Part shown: in pieces, positions 1 through 10,886 of the stretch
How the letters are laid out: each line of letters starts with the position of its first letter
Numbering within the stretch: the stretch's first letter is position 1
DNA from: Pseudomonas sp. URIL14HWK12:I12
GTDB taxonomy: Bacteria; Pseudomonadota; Gammaproteobacteria; Pseudomonadales; Pseudomonadaceae
Assembly (NCBI RefSeq): GCF_003097135.1
Contig: NZ_QEQL01000002.1
Span: forward strand, 248,001 to 312,000
Length of the DNA: 64,000 nucleotides
Direction of reading: 5' to 3'
Position numbers and translations under genes: made by a program
Notes under the pieces: generated by a model
Databases searched by the model: none
Told to the model about the DNA's origin: nothing
What the model saw: the letters and a program-made list of their open reading frames with translations, nothing else

Positions 1-92
1 CCTCACAGCGTGCTGCAACCGGCCCGGGGCCGGGGAATTGAATCCGAAGGCCGGTGTGCCGGCCAATCAAAACCATAACAGGAGATCGACTA

Positions 93-2080
<1,988 letters not shown>

Positions 2081-2109
2081 GCCACCCGGCACCCTGAGCT
2101 GTAACCAGA

Positions 2110-2136
2110 AGCCCCGGCCTTGTGCCGGGGCTTTTT
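2110..2136 (+). terminator. Rho-independent terminator of groESL
   Basis: AGCCCCGGC and GCCGGGGCT form a GC-rich stem with a short TTGT loop, followed by TTTTTC. It lies 30 nt after the groEL stop. Confidence 0.9.
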
Positions 2137-2292
2137 CATGTCACCGGTATCGCGAAGGCCCATGCAGCATGAGAGCAGTTGATTTCCTTGGCTTCATGCG
2201 GCAGCTTTATGCCATGGCCACTCACCGTTTCCCGTGCGCAACTGCAATTATCACTACCTTCACCTAGGTGGTGGGGCTGCGCGCGATATGCC

Positions 2293-2319
2293 AAACCCCG
2301 CCTCAGCAGCGGGGTTTTT
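2293..2319 (+). terminator. Second terminator-like hairpin upstream of the SnoaL-like gene
   Basis: AAACCCCGC and GCGGGGTTT flank a short CTCAGCA loop and are followed by T residues. A complete terminator here, 157 nt after the groEL terminator and just before the next gene, implies either a short transcript ending here or a transcription shield for the following gene. Confidence 0.7.
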
Positions 2320-2354
2320 CATGCCTGCTCTGCGGCGACTTCAGGGAGCCAGAA

Positions 2355-2816
2355 ATGGACGCCTTTACCCGAATGCTCAAAGAGACCATCGAGGCCGCTG
2401 ATCGCGCCATCACCGCCGAAGACTTCGACGAACTGATGAAGTTTTATGCCGAGGATGCCTGCCTGGTGGTCAAGCCAGGATTGACCGTCACAGGTAAGGA
2501 AAGCATCCGCCGGGCGTTTGTCGCCATTGCGGAGCATTTCAATAACAGCATCGTTGTCACCCAAGGGGAGATGCAGGTCATACGAGGGGGGGACGTAGCG
2601 CTCGTTATTATGGAGACCCGGCTACAAGCCACAGATAAGGCGGGTGTTAAAACCGAGATATTGCGCAGGGCGACTTACGTGTTCCGACAGTTTTCAGAAA
2701 AGTGGCTATGCGCAGTGGACAACTCCTACGGAACAACGCTGCTCGATAGCGCCGTGAACGCCAAGGGCTTCAGCACCCGCAAAGTGTGTGCATCCAGGGT
2801 TGCCTTGGCGCATTAA
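2355..2816 (+). CDS. SnoaL-like / DUF4440 NTF2-fold protein
   Basis: 153-aa protein with the NTF2-like fold pattern: an N-terminal helix (MDAFTRMLKETIEAADRA), then FYAEDACLVVKPG and a beta-rich second half, as in SnoaL/DUF4440 proteins of the SgcJ/EcaC type. These are small cone-shaped enzymes or ligand-binding proteins and the substrate is unknown. The ATG at 2355 is preferred over 2268 because GGGAG sits about 10 nt upstream and the longer version would translate through the hairpin at 2293-2319. The gene stands alone between terminators. Its last codons (KVCASRVALAH) run into the shared terminator. No partner gene suggests a role. Confidence 0.75.
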   Translation: MDAFTRMLKETIEAADRAITAEDFDELMKFYAEDACLVVKPGLTVTGKESIRRAFVAIAEHFNNSIVVTQGEMQVIRGGDVALVIMETRLQATDKAGVKTEILRRATYVFRQFSEKWLCAVDNSYGTTLLDSAVNAKGFSTRKVCASRVALAH

Positions 2817-2850
2817 AAAACCCCCGGCAGCAACGCTGGCGGGGGTTTTT
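2815..2850. terminator. Bidirectional terminator between the SnoaL-like gene and rne
   Basis: AAAAAACCCCCG and CGGGGGTTTTT form a near-perfect stem (one internal mismatch, GGCAGC against GCTGGC), with A residues on one side and T residues on the other. It therefore ends transcripts from both strands. It overlaps the SnoaL-like stop codon and lies 16 nt beyond the rne stop. Confidence 0.9.
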
Positions 2851-2865
2851 CATTTCACCAGGTGG

Positions 2866-5800
2866 TTACACCTGAGGCTTGTGCGCCTTGTCTTGCTCTT
2901 CGTTTGCCACCTCGGCCGGCTGCACATCCTGCACCACCGGGTCGGCCTCAACCACGGTCGGCGCCTCGCTTGCCAGCTCAGCAGCCGCTGCCTGGCTTTC
3001 ACCGGCTGGCGGGTCGATGGTCACCGGTGCTGGCACTTCTGCCTCCACGGGCGCCTGTGCCTCGGCCAGAGCTTTGGCATCTGCCAGGGCAGCCGCTTGC
3101 TCGGCTTCGCGGGCTGCGGCTGCAGCCAGTTCTGCCTCACGTTTGCGGCGGCGGACTTCACGTGGGTCGTTAGGTGCACGGCCCCCGCTGGTGGCCACAG
3201 GCGCAGGTACTTCTACCGCAACCTCTACAGGTGGTTGAACCTCAGGTGGTTGAACCTCAACCGGTGCCTGGACCTGGGCCGGCGCCTCTTCCTGGCTCGC
3301 AGCAACGGGCTCAGGTGTTTCGGCTGCAGCAGGCAGCTCGATCGCCGGGGTTGGTTCGAAGGCTGCTGGTGTGAGCTCAGGCAGTGGCTCAGGAGCCGCT
3401 TCGGCTGTGATCGGTTCCACAGGCTCGGGTGCAGATTCGAGAACAGTGGCAGCGTGCTCGACCGGTGTTGCGACGATCTCGGGGGAGGCCAGCTCTGGGG
3501 CCGGTTCTGCCACTGGTTCTGACACCTCTGCCGATACCGGCTGGGATACCGTTTCCGATACCACCTGCGCAGCGGTTTGTGCAGCAGGTGCCACTGGCTC
3601 GGCTTCGGTGCTTGCAGTGGCGCGCTCGGCGGCCTGATGAGCCTGTGCCTCGGCGACGGCGCTGATCACGCCAGCAGCAGCGGCAGGAGCTGCTTCAGTT
3701 GCGGCGGCCACGGCAGTTTCGGTACCGGGCTCTTCCACACCTTCGACGCCTGCATCGCGTTGACGCTCGCGGCGGTTGCTACGGCGGCGCTGGCCACGGG
3801 AGCGGCGGCGAGGGCGATCACCTTCAGCGCCTTCTTCACCTTCCTGACCTTCATCGTTCAGGTGCTCGTCTTCGGCTTGCTCGGCGTCTTCCTGTACGCG
3901 CTCTTCACGCGGTGGGCGCGGCGTGCGCTCTTCGCGAGTTGGGCGGTCTTCGCGCGGGGCGCGCTCTTCGCGGGCAGGCTGTTCGGCAGCCTCCATTACC
4001 ACAGCTGCCACAGCAGCGGCTGCTGCGCCTTCGGCTGGGGTCGCATCGAGGGGCTCACGCAGTTCGCGAGGGCGATCGTCGCGGCTGCGGCGAGGCCGGT
4101 CGTCGCGGCTCTGGCGCTGTGGGCGATCCTCGCGCTGGGCGCGCTCTTCGCGAGGCTGGCGCTCTTCACGCGGCGCACGCTCCTCACGTGGTGCACGTTC
4201 TTCACGGGGAGCTCGCTCTTCACGAGGTGCACGCTCTTCGCGTGGGGTGCGTTCCTGGCGCTCCTCGCGAGGCTTGCGATCTTCATCGCGGCCATCGCGG
4301 CGACCATTGCGGCTACGGCTTTGCTGGCGACCCTGGCGACGTTCTTCATTACGCGCCGGGCGCTCGGTTGCGGGTTTCTCGACCACTTGCGGCGCTGGGG
4401 CTGGAGTTTCCTTCCCTGCGAACAAGCCCACCAACGACTTCACCAGCCCCTTGAACAGGCTCGGCTCGGCCACCACGGCTGGGGCGGCGGCGGGGGCTGC
4501 AGCGGGTGCCGGCTCGGCGGCTTCGGCCGGGACTGGCGCGTTGCCACGAGGTGGGGCGGTCTTGACCGCCGCTTCCTGGCGCACGAGGGTGCGGGTGGAG
4601 GCGATCGGTTGTGGCTCTTCGGTTTCGGCCGAAGCGATTTCATAGCTGGACTGGTTGGTCAGCACGTCGGGATTGTCGTCGCGCAGGCGCTGGACTTCGA
4701 AGTGCGGGGTTTCCAGGTGGTCGTTCGGCAGGATGATGATTCGCGCGCGCGTGCGCAGCTCGATCTTGGTGATCGAATTACGCTTTTCGTTGAGCAGGAA
4801 GGCTGCGACCGGGATCGGCACCTGGGCGCGTACCTCGGCGGTGCGATCCTTCAGGGCCTCTTCCTCGATCAGGCGCAAAATGGCGAGCGACAGCGATTCG
4901 ACGTCGCGGATGATGCCGGTGCCGCTGCAGCGCGGGCAAACGATGCCGCTGCTTTCGCCGAGCGATGGGCGCAGACGCTGGCGGGACATTTCCAGCAAAC
5001 CGAAGCGCGAAATACGGCCGACCTGAACGCGGGCGCGGTCGGCTTCCAGGCACTCGCGTACCTTCTCTTCGACTGCACGCTGGTTCTTGGCCGGGGTCAT
5101 GTCGATGAAGTCGATGACGATCAGGCCGCCGATGTCACGCAGACGCAGCTGGCGGGCGATTTCCTCGGCCGCTTCCAGGTTGGTCTGCAGGGCGGTTTCC
5201 TCGATGTCGCTACCCTTGGTGGCGCGCGCCGAGTTGATGTCGATCGAAACCAGCGCTTCGGTGGGGTCGATCACGATCGAGCCGCCGGACGGCAGCTCGA
5301 CTACGCGCTGGAACGCGGTTTCGATCTGGCTTTCGATCTGGAAGCGGTTGAACAACGGAACGCTGTCTTCGTACAGCTTCACTTTGCTGGCGTACTGCGG
5401 CATGACCTGGCGGATGAACGTCAGGGCTTCTTCCTGGGCCTCGATGCTGTCGATCAGCACTTCGCCGATGTCCTGGCGCAGGTAGTCGCGAATGGCGCGG
5501 ATGATGACGTTGCTTTCCTGGTAGATCAGGAAAGGGGCGCCACGGGTGCCTGAGGCTTCCTTGATCGCGCCCCACAATTGCAGGAGGTAGTCGAGGTCCC
5601 ATTGCATTTCTTCGCTGCTGCGGCCAAGGCCTGCAGTGCGCACGATCAGGCCCATGTCGGCCGGCGCCTGAAGCCCGTTGAGGGCTTCGCGCAGCTCATT
5701 GCGCTCTTCGCCTTCGATGCGGCGAGAAATGCCACCGGCGCGCGGGTTGTTGGGCATCAACACCAGGTAGCGGCCGGCCAGGCTGATGAAGGTGGTCAGG

Positions 5801-6138
5801 GCTGCGCCCTTATTGCCACGCTCTTCCTTTTCGACCTGGACGATGACTTCCTGGCCTTCGCTGAGCACTTCCTTGATGTTCACCCGGCCTTCGGGTGCCT
5901 TCTTGAAGTATTCGCGGGAAATTTCCTTGAGCGGCAGAAAACCGTGGCGTTCCGAGCCGAAGTCGACGAAAGCGGCTTCAAGGCTAGGCTCGACGCGGGT
6001 GATGCGCCCCTTGTAGATGTTGGCCTTTTTCTGCTCGCGCGCGCCGGATTCGATATCCAGGTCGTAGAGCCGCTGGCCATCTACCAGGGCAACACGCAAC
6101 TCTTCGGGTTGAGTTGCGTTAATCAGCATTCTTTTCAT
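2866..6138 (-). CDS. rne: Ribonuclease E
   Basis: 1090-aa endoribonuclease that starts mRNA decay, processes rRNA and tRNA, and scaffolds the RNA degradosome at the inner membrane. The N-terminal half holds the S1 domain, the RNase H-like and DNase I-like regions ([20 protein letters not shown]) and the zinc-link CPRCSG near residue 400 that joins dimers. The C-terminal half is disordered: a basic, arginine-rich stretch with tandem PREER-type hexapeptides (DNA 4139-4270) is followed by an Ala/Pro/Glu-rich tail. Start: the ATG at 6138 gives [10 protein letters not shown] as in the family; the longer reading has no support. The leader is unusually long (about 640 nt), which fits the feedback control known for enterobacterial rne. 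Confidence 0.97.
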   Translation of the reverse strand: MKRMLINATQPEELRVALVDGQRLYDLDIESGAREQKKANIYKGRITRVEPSLEAAFVDFGSERHGFLPLKEISREYFKKAPEGRVNIKEVLSEGQEVIVQVEKEERGNKGAALTTFISLAGRYLVLMPNNPRAGGISRRIEGEERNELREALNGLQAPADMGLIVRTAGLGRSSEEMQWDLDYLLQLWGAIKEASGTRGAPFLIYQESNVIIRAIRDYLRQDIGEVLIDSIEAQEEALTFIRQVMPQYASKVKLYEDSVPLFNRFQIESQIETAFQRVVELPSGGSIVIDPTEALVSIDINSARATKGSDIEETALQTNLEAAEEIARQLRLRDIGGLIVIDFIDMTPAKNQRAVEEKVRECLEADRARVQVGRISRFGLLEMSRQRLRPSLGESSGIVCPRCSGTGIIRDVESLSLAILRLIEEEALKDRTAEVRAQVPIPVAAFLLNEKRNSITKIELRTRARIIILPNDHLETPHFEVQRLRDDNPDVLTNQSSYEIASAETEEPQPIASTRTLVRQEAAVKTAPPRGNAPVPAEAAEPAPAAAPAAAPAVVAEPSLFKGLVKSLVGLFAGKETPAPAPQVVEKPATERPARNEERRQGRQQSRSRNGRRDGRDEDRKPREERQERTPREERAPREERAPREERAPREERAPREERQPREERAQREDRPQRQSRDDRPRRSRDDRPRELREPLDATPAEGAAAAAVAAVVMEAAEQPAREERAPREDRPTREERTPRPPREERVQEDAEQAEDEHLNDEGQEGEEGAEGDRPRRRSRGQRRRSNRRERQRDAGVEGVEEPGTETAVAAATEAAPAAAAGVISAVAEAQAHQAAERATASTEAEPVAPAAQTAAQVVSETVSQPVSAEVSEPVAEPAPELASPEIVATPVEHAATVLESAPEPVEPITAEAAPEPLPELTPAAFEPTPAIELPAAAETPEPVAASQEEAPAQVQAPVEVQPPEVQPPVEVAVEVPAPVATSGGRAPNDPREVRRRKREAELAAAAAREAEQAAALADAKALAEAQAPVEAEVPAPVTIDPPAGESQAAAAELASEAPTVVEADPVVQDVQPAEVANEEQDKAHKPQV
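4139..4270 (-). repeat. Tandem 18-bp repeats coding for hexapeptides in RNase E
   Basis: About seven consecutive near-copies of an 18-bp unit encode the hexapeptide A/Q-P-R-E-E-R. On the plus strand each unit reads roughly GCTCTTCRCGNGGNGCNC. A looser second patch lies at about 3895-3985. The units differ mainly at third codon positions, so the repeat is old enough to have diverged silently while its protein sequence was kept. Confidence 0.85.
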
Positions 6139-6778
6139 GTAGTACCGTCGGTTTCCGGGCTGCCGGAAACGGCGTTCGGCACACACGACTTCTCACGGTC
6201 GGTGTTCAGGTGCGTCGGGGCGTAGTACTGCCCGGGCCGCCCGGCAAGGCCATATGCCATTGCCGGCGGAATGACGCGTCCTGCTTGTGTGTTCGCAAAA
6301 AGCACTCAGCCAGGAGGAGGAATCAAACCGTGGAACGCGGGCACCCCAGGTGCCAGAACTTGCCCGGCTCGCCGCCGGAGGACCAATTGGCCGCTTCCTG
6401 GCGGGGCGAGGCATTCGCTCCACGCTTGTACATCTCCACCCTACACGTATCCCTGATAATTCGGGTGCTACCGCGCGCTGAATCCGCAACGGGGTGGTAT
6501 TTATCGCGAAACCAGAATCAGTGGGTTCGCGCTCTGGAAAAACCAAGGCTTTGCATTTTCCGAAACTTGAACCTGCTTGGACCGGAGACAGCTGCCAGCG
6601 GCGGGCGACGATATGCGTGAGCCACATGCGTGCTGGCGTTTCCGGGCTTTCGCGGGGCCGGGCGAGCCATGGGTTCGCAACCGGATCAAGCCCCGTGGGA
6701 CGGCCTTACGTCCTTACGTAACATGAAGAGATCGCAGGCTTTTGGCCTCACTTTACTCTTCGGCCGCAACAGGCGGCG
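6139..6778 (-). other. Long 5' leader of rne, no gene seen
   Basis: About 640 nt between the predicted rne promoter (6785-6813, minus) and the rne ATG. Open frames here lack family resemblance and plausible ribosome binding sites, so I read it as untranslated leader. In Enterobacteria a long rne leader folds into hairpins that RNase E cleaves to limit its own synthesis; the same use here is inferred from length and position. Confidence 0.6.
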
Positions 6779-6784
6779 TTCGCG

Positions 6785-6813
6785 ACTATATCAGCAATGT
6801 TTAAGTGCTTCAA
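6785..6813 (-). promoter_or_regulatory. Predicted sigma-70 promoter of rne
   Basis: On the minus strand TTGAAG (6813-6808) and TATAGT (6790-6785) are separated by exactly 17 nt. Transcription would start near 6778. It overlaps the divergent rluC promoter region, so the two genes share regulatory DNA. Confidence 0.65.
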
Positions 6814-6829
6814 TTGCATGAAAAATTGC

Positions 6830-6835
6830 TATGAT
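6830..6835 (+). promoter_or_regulatory. -10 box of rluC, next to the start codon
   Basis: TATGAT followed by the discriminator GCGCCGC and then the ATG at 6843. The expected transcription start (6841-6843) coincides with the start codon, and no Shine-Dalgarno is seen. The -35 region is weak (around 6807-6813) and overlaps the -35 of rne on the other strand. Confidence 0.5.
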
Positions 6836-6842
6836 GCGCCGC

Positions 6843-7802
6843 ATGAATACGACCCCGACTCCCACTTCCAGCGTGCAACTGCTTGAAGTTCCAGCCGAAC
6901 TTGCCGGCCAGCGCATCGACAACTTTCTGTTCACCGCACTCAAGGGCGTTCCCAAGACATTGGTGTACCGCATCCTGCGCAAAGGTGAAGTGCGCGTCAA
7001 CAAGGGGCGTATCAAGCCCGAGTACAAACTTCAGGCCGGCGACATCATCCGCGTACCGCCGCTGCGCCTGCCGGAAAAGGATGAGCCCGTACCAGTGGCA
7101 CAGGGGCTGTTGCAGCGCCTGGAAGCCGCTATCGTCCACGAAGACAAAGCCCTGATCGTACTGAACAAACCTGCCGGTATCGCCGTGCATGGCGGAAGCG
7201 GGCTGAGCTTCGGTGTGATCGAAGCCTTTCGCCAACTGCGACCGCAGCAGGCTGACGAGCTGGAGCTGGTGCATCGCCTCGACCGCGACACGTCGGGCCT
7301 GCTGATGATCGCCAAGAAGCGCAGCATGCTGCGCCACTTGCACCAGGCGTTGCGCGGAGATGGCGTCGACAAGCGGTACATGGCACTCGTTCGTGGGCAT
7401 TGGCCAACAGCGAAGAAGCAGATCAATGCCCCGCTGCTCAAGAGCAACTTGCGTTCCGGTGAGCGCATGGTCGAGGTCAACCCCGAAGGCAAGGAAGCGC
7501 TGACGTTGTTCAAGGTGCTGCGCCGTTTCGGCGATTTCGCCACCTTGGTCGAGGCGCGCCCCGTCACCGGGCGTACCCACCAGATCCGCGTGCACAGCCT
7601 GCATGCCGGCCATTGCATCGCCGGAGACCCCAAGTACGGCGACGAAGCCTTCAGCCGTGAAATCCGCGAGCTGGGCGGCAAGCGCTTGTTCCTGCATGCC
7701 TATGCGCTGAACGTGCCCATGCCTGATGGCCAGGTGTTGCGCCTGGAGGCGCCGGTGGACGAAATGTGGCATGGCACTGTGGAGAAACTGGCCGGTGCGT
7801 GA
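6843..7802 (+). CDS. rluC: 23S rRNA pseudouridine synthase RluC
   Basis: 319-aa enzyme that converts uridines 955, 2504 and 2580 (E. coli numbering) of 23S rRNA to pseudouridine. An N-terminal S4 RNA-binding domain ([17 protein letters not shown] to [16 protein letters not shown]) precedes the RluA-family catalytic domain with [11 protein letters not shown], whose Asp is the nucleophile, and the later GRTHQIRVH motif. The ATG at 6843 fits the family N-terminus; in-frame ATGs at 6831 and 6834 fall inside the -10 box. It is divergent from rne, as in many gammaproteobacteria. Its stop overlaps the GTG of the next gene, so the two are co-translated. Confidence 0.95.
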   Translation: MNTTPTPTSSVQLLEVPAELAGQRIDNFLFTALKGVPKTLVYRILRKGEVRVNKGRIKPEYKLQAGDIIRVPPLRLPEKDEPVPVAQGLLQRLEAAIVHEDKALIVLNKPAGIAVHGGSGLSFGVIEAFRQLRPQQADELELVHRLDRDTSGLLMIAKKRSMLRHLHQALRGDGVDKRYMALVRGHWPTAKKQINAPLLKSNLRSGERMVEVNPEGKEALTLFKVLRRFGDFATLVEARPVTGRTHQIRVHSLHAGHCIAGDPKYGDEAFSREIRELGGKRLFLHAYALNVPMPDGQVLRLEAPVDEMWHGTVEKLAGA

Positions 7803-8451
7803 ATACGACCTGATCATCTTCGACTGGGATGGCACGCTGGCCGATTCGATCGGCCGCATCGTCGACGCCATGGAGCATGCCGCGGTAGCCGGCGGCCTGC
7901 AGCCGTGCACGGCTTCAGCCATCAAGGGCATCATCGGGCTTGAACTCAGCGAGGCGATCGGGCAGCTGCATCCGATGCTCGACGATGCTGCACTGCATGC
8001 CTTTCGCCAGCGCTACGCGGAGCGGTATATGGCCATGGACGCCGTGCCGTCTCCGCTGTTTCCAGGGGTTGCACATGGCTTGCAGCAATTTCGCGAGCAG
8101 GGTTACAAACTGGCTGTCGCCACCGGCAAGGCGCGTCGCGGGCTGGACAGGGTGCTGCGTGCACATGGCCTCGCAACGTTCTTCGACATTACTCGTGCTG
8201 CCGACGAGACCCTTAGCAAGCCGGCGCCGCGTATGCTGTACGAGATTCTGGAGCATTGCGGGGTAGAACCGGCTCGAGCGGTGATGGTCGGAGACTCCGC
8301 GTTCGACATCCAGATGGCCCACAACGCCGGGGTTGCCAGTGTGGCGGTCGGCTATGGCGCCATTGAGCTCGATACCCTGCGCCAATACGAGCCAACTCAC
8401 GCCATCGAGGTGTTCCAGGCACTGGAACCCTGGCTGGCCGGGCGGCATTGA
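7795..8451 (+). CDS. HAD-superfamily phosphatase (phosphoglycolate phosphatase-like)
   Basis: 218-aa HAD subfamily IA hydrolase. Motif I is DWDGTLADS at residues 9-17 with the nucleophilic Asp; motif II is the ATGK segment; motif III/IV is the Lys of [10 protein letters not shown] and [12 protein letters not shown] helical cap lies between motifs I and II. The substrate is probably a small phosphorylated metabolite such as phosphoglycolate, but the family is too broad to name it. The GTG start at 7795 overlaps the rluC stop, giving [13 protein letters not shown] directly before motif I. It belongs to the rluC-HAD-sppA transcription unit. Confidence 0.88.
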   Translation: MREYDLIIFDWDGTLADSIGRIVDAMEHAAVAGGLQPCTASAIKGIIGLELSEAIGQLHPMLDDAALHAFRQRYAERYMAMDAVPSPLFPGVAHGLQQFREQGYKLAVATGKARRGLDRVLRAHGLATFFDITRAADETLSKPAPRMLYEILEHCGVEPARAVMVGDSAFDIQMAHNAGVASVAVGYGAIELDTLRQYEPTHAIEVFQALEPWLAGRH

Positions 8452-8477
8452 TTATCTTCACCTGAACAGGCAACGCA

Positions 8478-9473
8478 ATGGCCGACGAATGGAAAGCTCC
8501 ACGCGCCGAGGATGGCGCCACCCCTCCCCAGGATGACCGCAGCTGGAAGCTGTTGGAAAAAGCAGTGCTGGCCAGTGTGCAAGAGCAGCGGCGGTCCCGG
8601 CGCTGGGGGATCTTCTTCAAGTTGCTGACGTTCGTTTACCTGCTGGGAATGCTGGCGCTGTTCTCGCCCTGGAGCAAGATCGACAGCGGCGCCTCCAGCG
8701 CTGCCGGCTACACCGCGCTGATCAATGTGCGGGGCGTGATCGCCGACAAAGAGGAGGCCAGTGCCGACAATATCATTGGCAGCCTGCGCAAGGCCTTCGA
8801 AGACAGCAAGGTGCAGGGCGTGATCCTGCGCATCAACAGCCCAGGTGGAAGCCCGGTGCAGGCAGGCTACATCTATGACGAGATCCGCCGGCTGCGTGCG
8901 CAGCGGCCGGAACTCAAGGTGTATGCGGTAATCACCGACCTGGGCGCCTCGGGCGCCTATTACATCGCCAGCGCCGCTGACGAGATCTACGCCGACAAGG
9001 CAAGCTTGGTCGGCTCCATCGGCGTGACCGCCGCCGGCTACGGCTTTGTCGGTACCATGGAAAAGCTGGGCGTCGAGCGCCGCGCTTATACCTCGGGCGA
9101 GCACAAGGCCTTTCTCGACCCTTTCCAGCCCGCACGGGAGGACGAAACTCGCTTCTGGCAAGGTGTGCTCGATACCACTCACCAGCAGTTCATCGCGCAG
9201 GTCAGAAAAGGGCGAGGCGATCGCCTGAAAGACAAGGACCACCCCGAGCTGTTCTCTGGCTTGATCTGGTCGGGTGAGCAGGCTCTTCCGCTGGGGCTGA
9301 TCGACGGGCTGGGTAGCAGTAGTTACGTGGCTCGCGACCTGATCAAGGCCAAGGATATCGTCGACTTCACCAAGGAAGAGTCGCCGCTGGACCGCTTCTC
9401 CAAGAAGCTTGGCGCCAGCGTGGCTGAACGCATTGCGTTGTGGGCTGGCTTCCAGGGGCCTGCGCTGCGCTGA
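8478..9473 (+). CDS. sppA: S49-family signal peptide peptidase (short SppA type)
   Basis: 331-aa membrane-anchored serine protease that digests signal peptides left in the inner membrane. A cytoplasmic N-terminus precedes one transmembrane segment (about residues 46-63, FFKLLTFVYLLGMLALFS), then the periplasmic ClpP-like domain with INSPGGSPVQ and the catalytic Ser of GASGAYYIAS followed by the basic KASLVGSIGV region. It is about half the length of E. coli SppA, as usual for the single-domain form that works as an oligomer. It is last in the rluC unit and converges on maf, whose stop is one base away. Confidence 0.92.
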   Translation: MADEWKAPRAEDGATPPQDDRSWKLLEKAVLASVQEQRRSRRWGIFFKLLTFVYLLGMLALFSPWSKIDSGASSAAGYTALINVRGVIADKEEASADNIIGSLRKAFEDSKVQGVILRINSPGGSPVQAGYIYDEIRRLRAQRPELKVYAVITDLGASGAYYIASAADEIYADKASLVGSIGVTAAGYGFVGTMEKLGVERRAYTSGEHKAFLDPFQPAREDETRFWQGVLDTTHQQFIAQVRKGRGDRLKDKDHPELFSGLIWSGEQALPLGLIDGLGSSSYVARDLIKAKDIVDFTKEESPLDRFSKKLGASVAERIALWAGFQGPALR

Positions 9474-9474
9474 C

Positions 9475-10053
9475 TCAGGGTACCTGCACGCCGTGGTGGG
9501 TGAGCATGTCGACCAGCCGTATCAGCGGCAAGCCGATCAGGCTGGTGGCGTCTTCCCCCTCGGTGCGCGCGAAGAGGCTCACACCTAGCCCTTCGGCCTT
9601 GAAACTGCCGGCGCAGTCGTAAGGCTGCTCGGCGTGTAGGTAGCGCTCTACAGCTGCTGCATCGAGCATGCGCAGATGCACGGTAAAGCTCACACAGTCT
9701 AGCTGGCATTCACCGTGACGGCTGTCGAGCAGTGCCAGGCCAGTCAAGAAACGTACCGGCTTGCCGCTGCAGGCGAGTAGCTGCTCGGTTGCCGCGGCGT
9801 GGTTGCCCGGTTTGCCCAGTATCCGCTCGCCAACCACGGCGACTTGGTCTGAGCCGATGATCAGGTGGTGTGGATAGCTTGCCACCAGTGCTCGCGCCTT
9901 GGCCTCGGCCAGGCGCAGCGCCAGTGCCAGCGCCGGTTCGCCTGCCAAAGGGCTTTCGTCGATGTCCGGGGAGTGGCACTGAAAGGGCAGCCCCAGTCGC
10001 GCCAGCAGCTCGCGCCGATAGGGCGAGCTGGACGCCAGTACGATCGGTGGCAT
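9475..10053 (-). CDS. maf: Maf-like nucleotide pyrophosphatase (YceF type)
   Basis: 192-aa house-cleaning pyrophosphatase that removes modified nucleoside triphosphates; the YceF branch is known for 7-methyl-GTP. The N-terminal ASSSPYRRELL and the acidic DIDES and IGSDQV motifs of the family are present. AAGGAGG just upstream (minus strand, around 10059-10065) is a strong ribosome binding site. The gene is convergent with sppA and divergent from yceD, the arrangement seen around yceF-yceD-rpmF in gammaproteobacteria. The exact substrate is inferred from position and subfamily. Confidence 0.9.
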   Translation of the reverse strand: MPPIVLASSSPYRRELLARLGLPFQCHSPDIDESPLAGEPALALALRLAEAKARALVASYPHHLIIGSDQVAVVGERILGKPGNHAAATEQLLACSGKPVRFLTGLALLDSRHGECQLDCVSFTVHLRMLDAAAVERYLHAEQPYDCAGSFKAEGLGVSLFARTEGEDATSLIGLPLIRLVDMLTHHGVQVP

Positions 10054-10122
10054 GCTAGCCTCCTTATATAAAAGGAAAGATTCTACACTTCGCCCGGCGT
10101 AGCGCCGATGGCCGAATTTCCT

Positions 10123-10151
10123 TTGACACCCGCAAGGGGCATCCCTAGAAT
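10123..10151 (+). promoter_or_regulatory. Strong sigma-70 promoter of the yceD-rpmF-plsX operon
   Basis: Consensus TTGACA (10123-10128), exactly 17 nt, then TAGAAT (10146-10151), followed by GGCGCGCC. The predicted transcript starts at about 10158, three bases before the yceD ATG at 10161, so it would be nearly leaderless. Confidence 0.85.
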
Positions 10152-10160
10152 GGCGCGCCT

Positions 10161-10688
10161 ATGTTGAATGACCCGATTCCACCTCACGTTGATCCGCGCA
10201 AATTGGCCGATCGAAACGCCACCGTCGAAGGTAGTGTTCCGCTGGCTGATTTGAAGAGACTCTGCGAACCGCTGTCCGACGCTGTCGGTACGGTGCAGGC
10301 CCGATTCGTTTTCGATCGAGACGAAGACGGTACCTTGGTGATCCACAGCGACCTCCATACCGAGGTCAAAATGGTTTGCCAGCGTTGTCTCGAGCAGGTC
10401 ACCCTGCCTGTCGATAGCGAGTGTACCTACGCTGTGGTCAAGGCTGGGGCGAATACACAGTCGCTGCCGTCAGGCTACGACGTGCTGGAACTGGGCGAGG
10501 ATCCTTTGGATCTGCGGGGTGTGATGGAAGACGAGCTGTTGCTCGCCCTCCCGATCGTTCCCGCTCATCATCCGGAAGAATGCCAGCAGCCGGCGGGCGC
10601 CGACGAGCCCGAGCCTGGCGAGGACGAGGTACCACGGTCCAACCCGTTCAGTGTCTTGGCGCAGTTAAAGCGTGACCCAAACGTTTAG
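10161..10688 (+). CDS. yceD: YceD / DUF177 23S rRNA accumulation protein
   Basis: 175-aa DUF177 protein; the family is needed for normal accumulation of 23S rRNA in E. coli and in plant plastids, mechanism unknown. Residues 73-76 form the conserved CQRC pair (MVCQRCLEQVTLPV), and the C-terminal half is very acidic (EDPLDLRGVMEDELLLALP), both typical. It is first in the operon with rpmF (12 nt later) and plsX, linking rRNA, a ribosomal protein and lipid synthesis. The ATG lies almost at the predicted transcription start and has no Shine-Dalgarno. Confidence 0.92.
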   Translation: MLNDPIPPHVDPRKLADRNATVEGSVPLADLKRLCEPLSDAVGTVQARFVFDRDEDGTLVIHSDLHTEVKMVCQRCLEQVTLPVDSECTYAVVKAGANTQSLPSGYDVLELGEDPLDLRGVMEDELLLALPIVPAHHPEECQQPAGADEPEPGEDEVPRSNPFSVLAQLKRDPNV

Positions 10689-10700
10689 GAGTTAATCACT

Positions 10701-10883
10701 ATGGCTGTTCAGCAGAACAAAAAATCCCGCTCTGCACGTGACATGCGCCGTTCGCACGACGCCCTCACTGCAAACGCTCTGTCGGTCGAAAAGACCACTG
10801 GCGAAGTGCACCTGCGTCACCACGTATCGCCTGAAGGCGTATACCGTGGCCGCAAAGTGATCGACAAGGGCGCCGACGAGTAA
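10701..10883 (+). CDS. rpmF: 50S ribosomal protein L32
   Basis: 60-aa L32. The start [20 protein letters not shown] is diagnostic. It has no Cys-X-X-Cys zinc ribbon, so it is the zinc-independent form common in gammaproteobacteria. The ribosome binding site TTAGGAGT (10685-10692) is strong and shares eight bases with the sequence complementary to the small RNA at 20268-20384. It sits between yceD and plsX in one operon. Confidence 0.98.
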   Translation: MAVQQNKKSRSARDMRRSHDALTANALSVEKTTGEVHLRHHVSPEGVYRGRKVIDKGADE

Positions 10884-10886
10884 TCC

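Noticed and set aside
3577..5553. 658-aa open frame antisense to rne
   Set aside because: Produced by the arginine/glutamate codons of RNase E on the other strand; no start signal.
6193..6627. 144-aa open frame on the minus strand in the rne leader
   Set aside because: No ribosome binding site or family resemblance; better explained as leader RNA.
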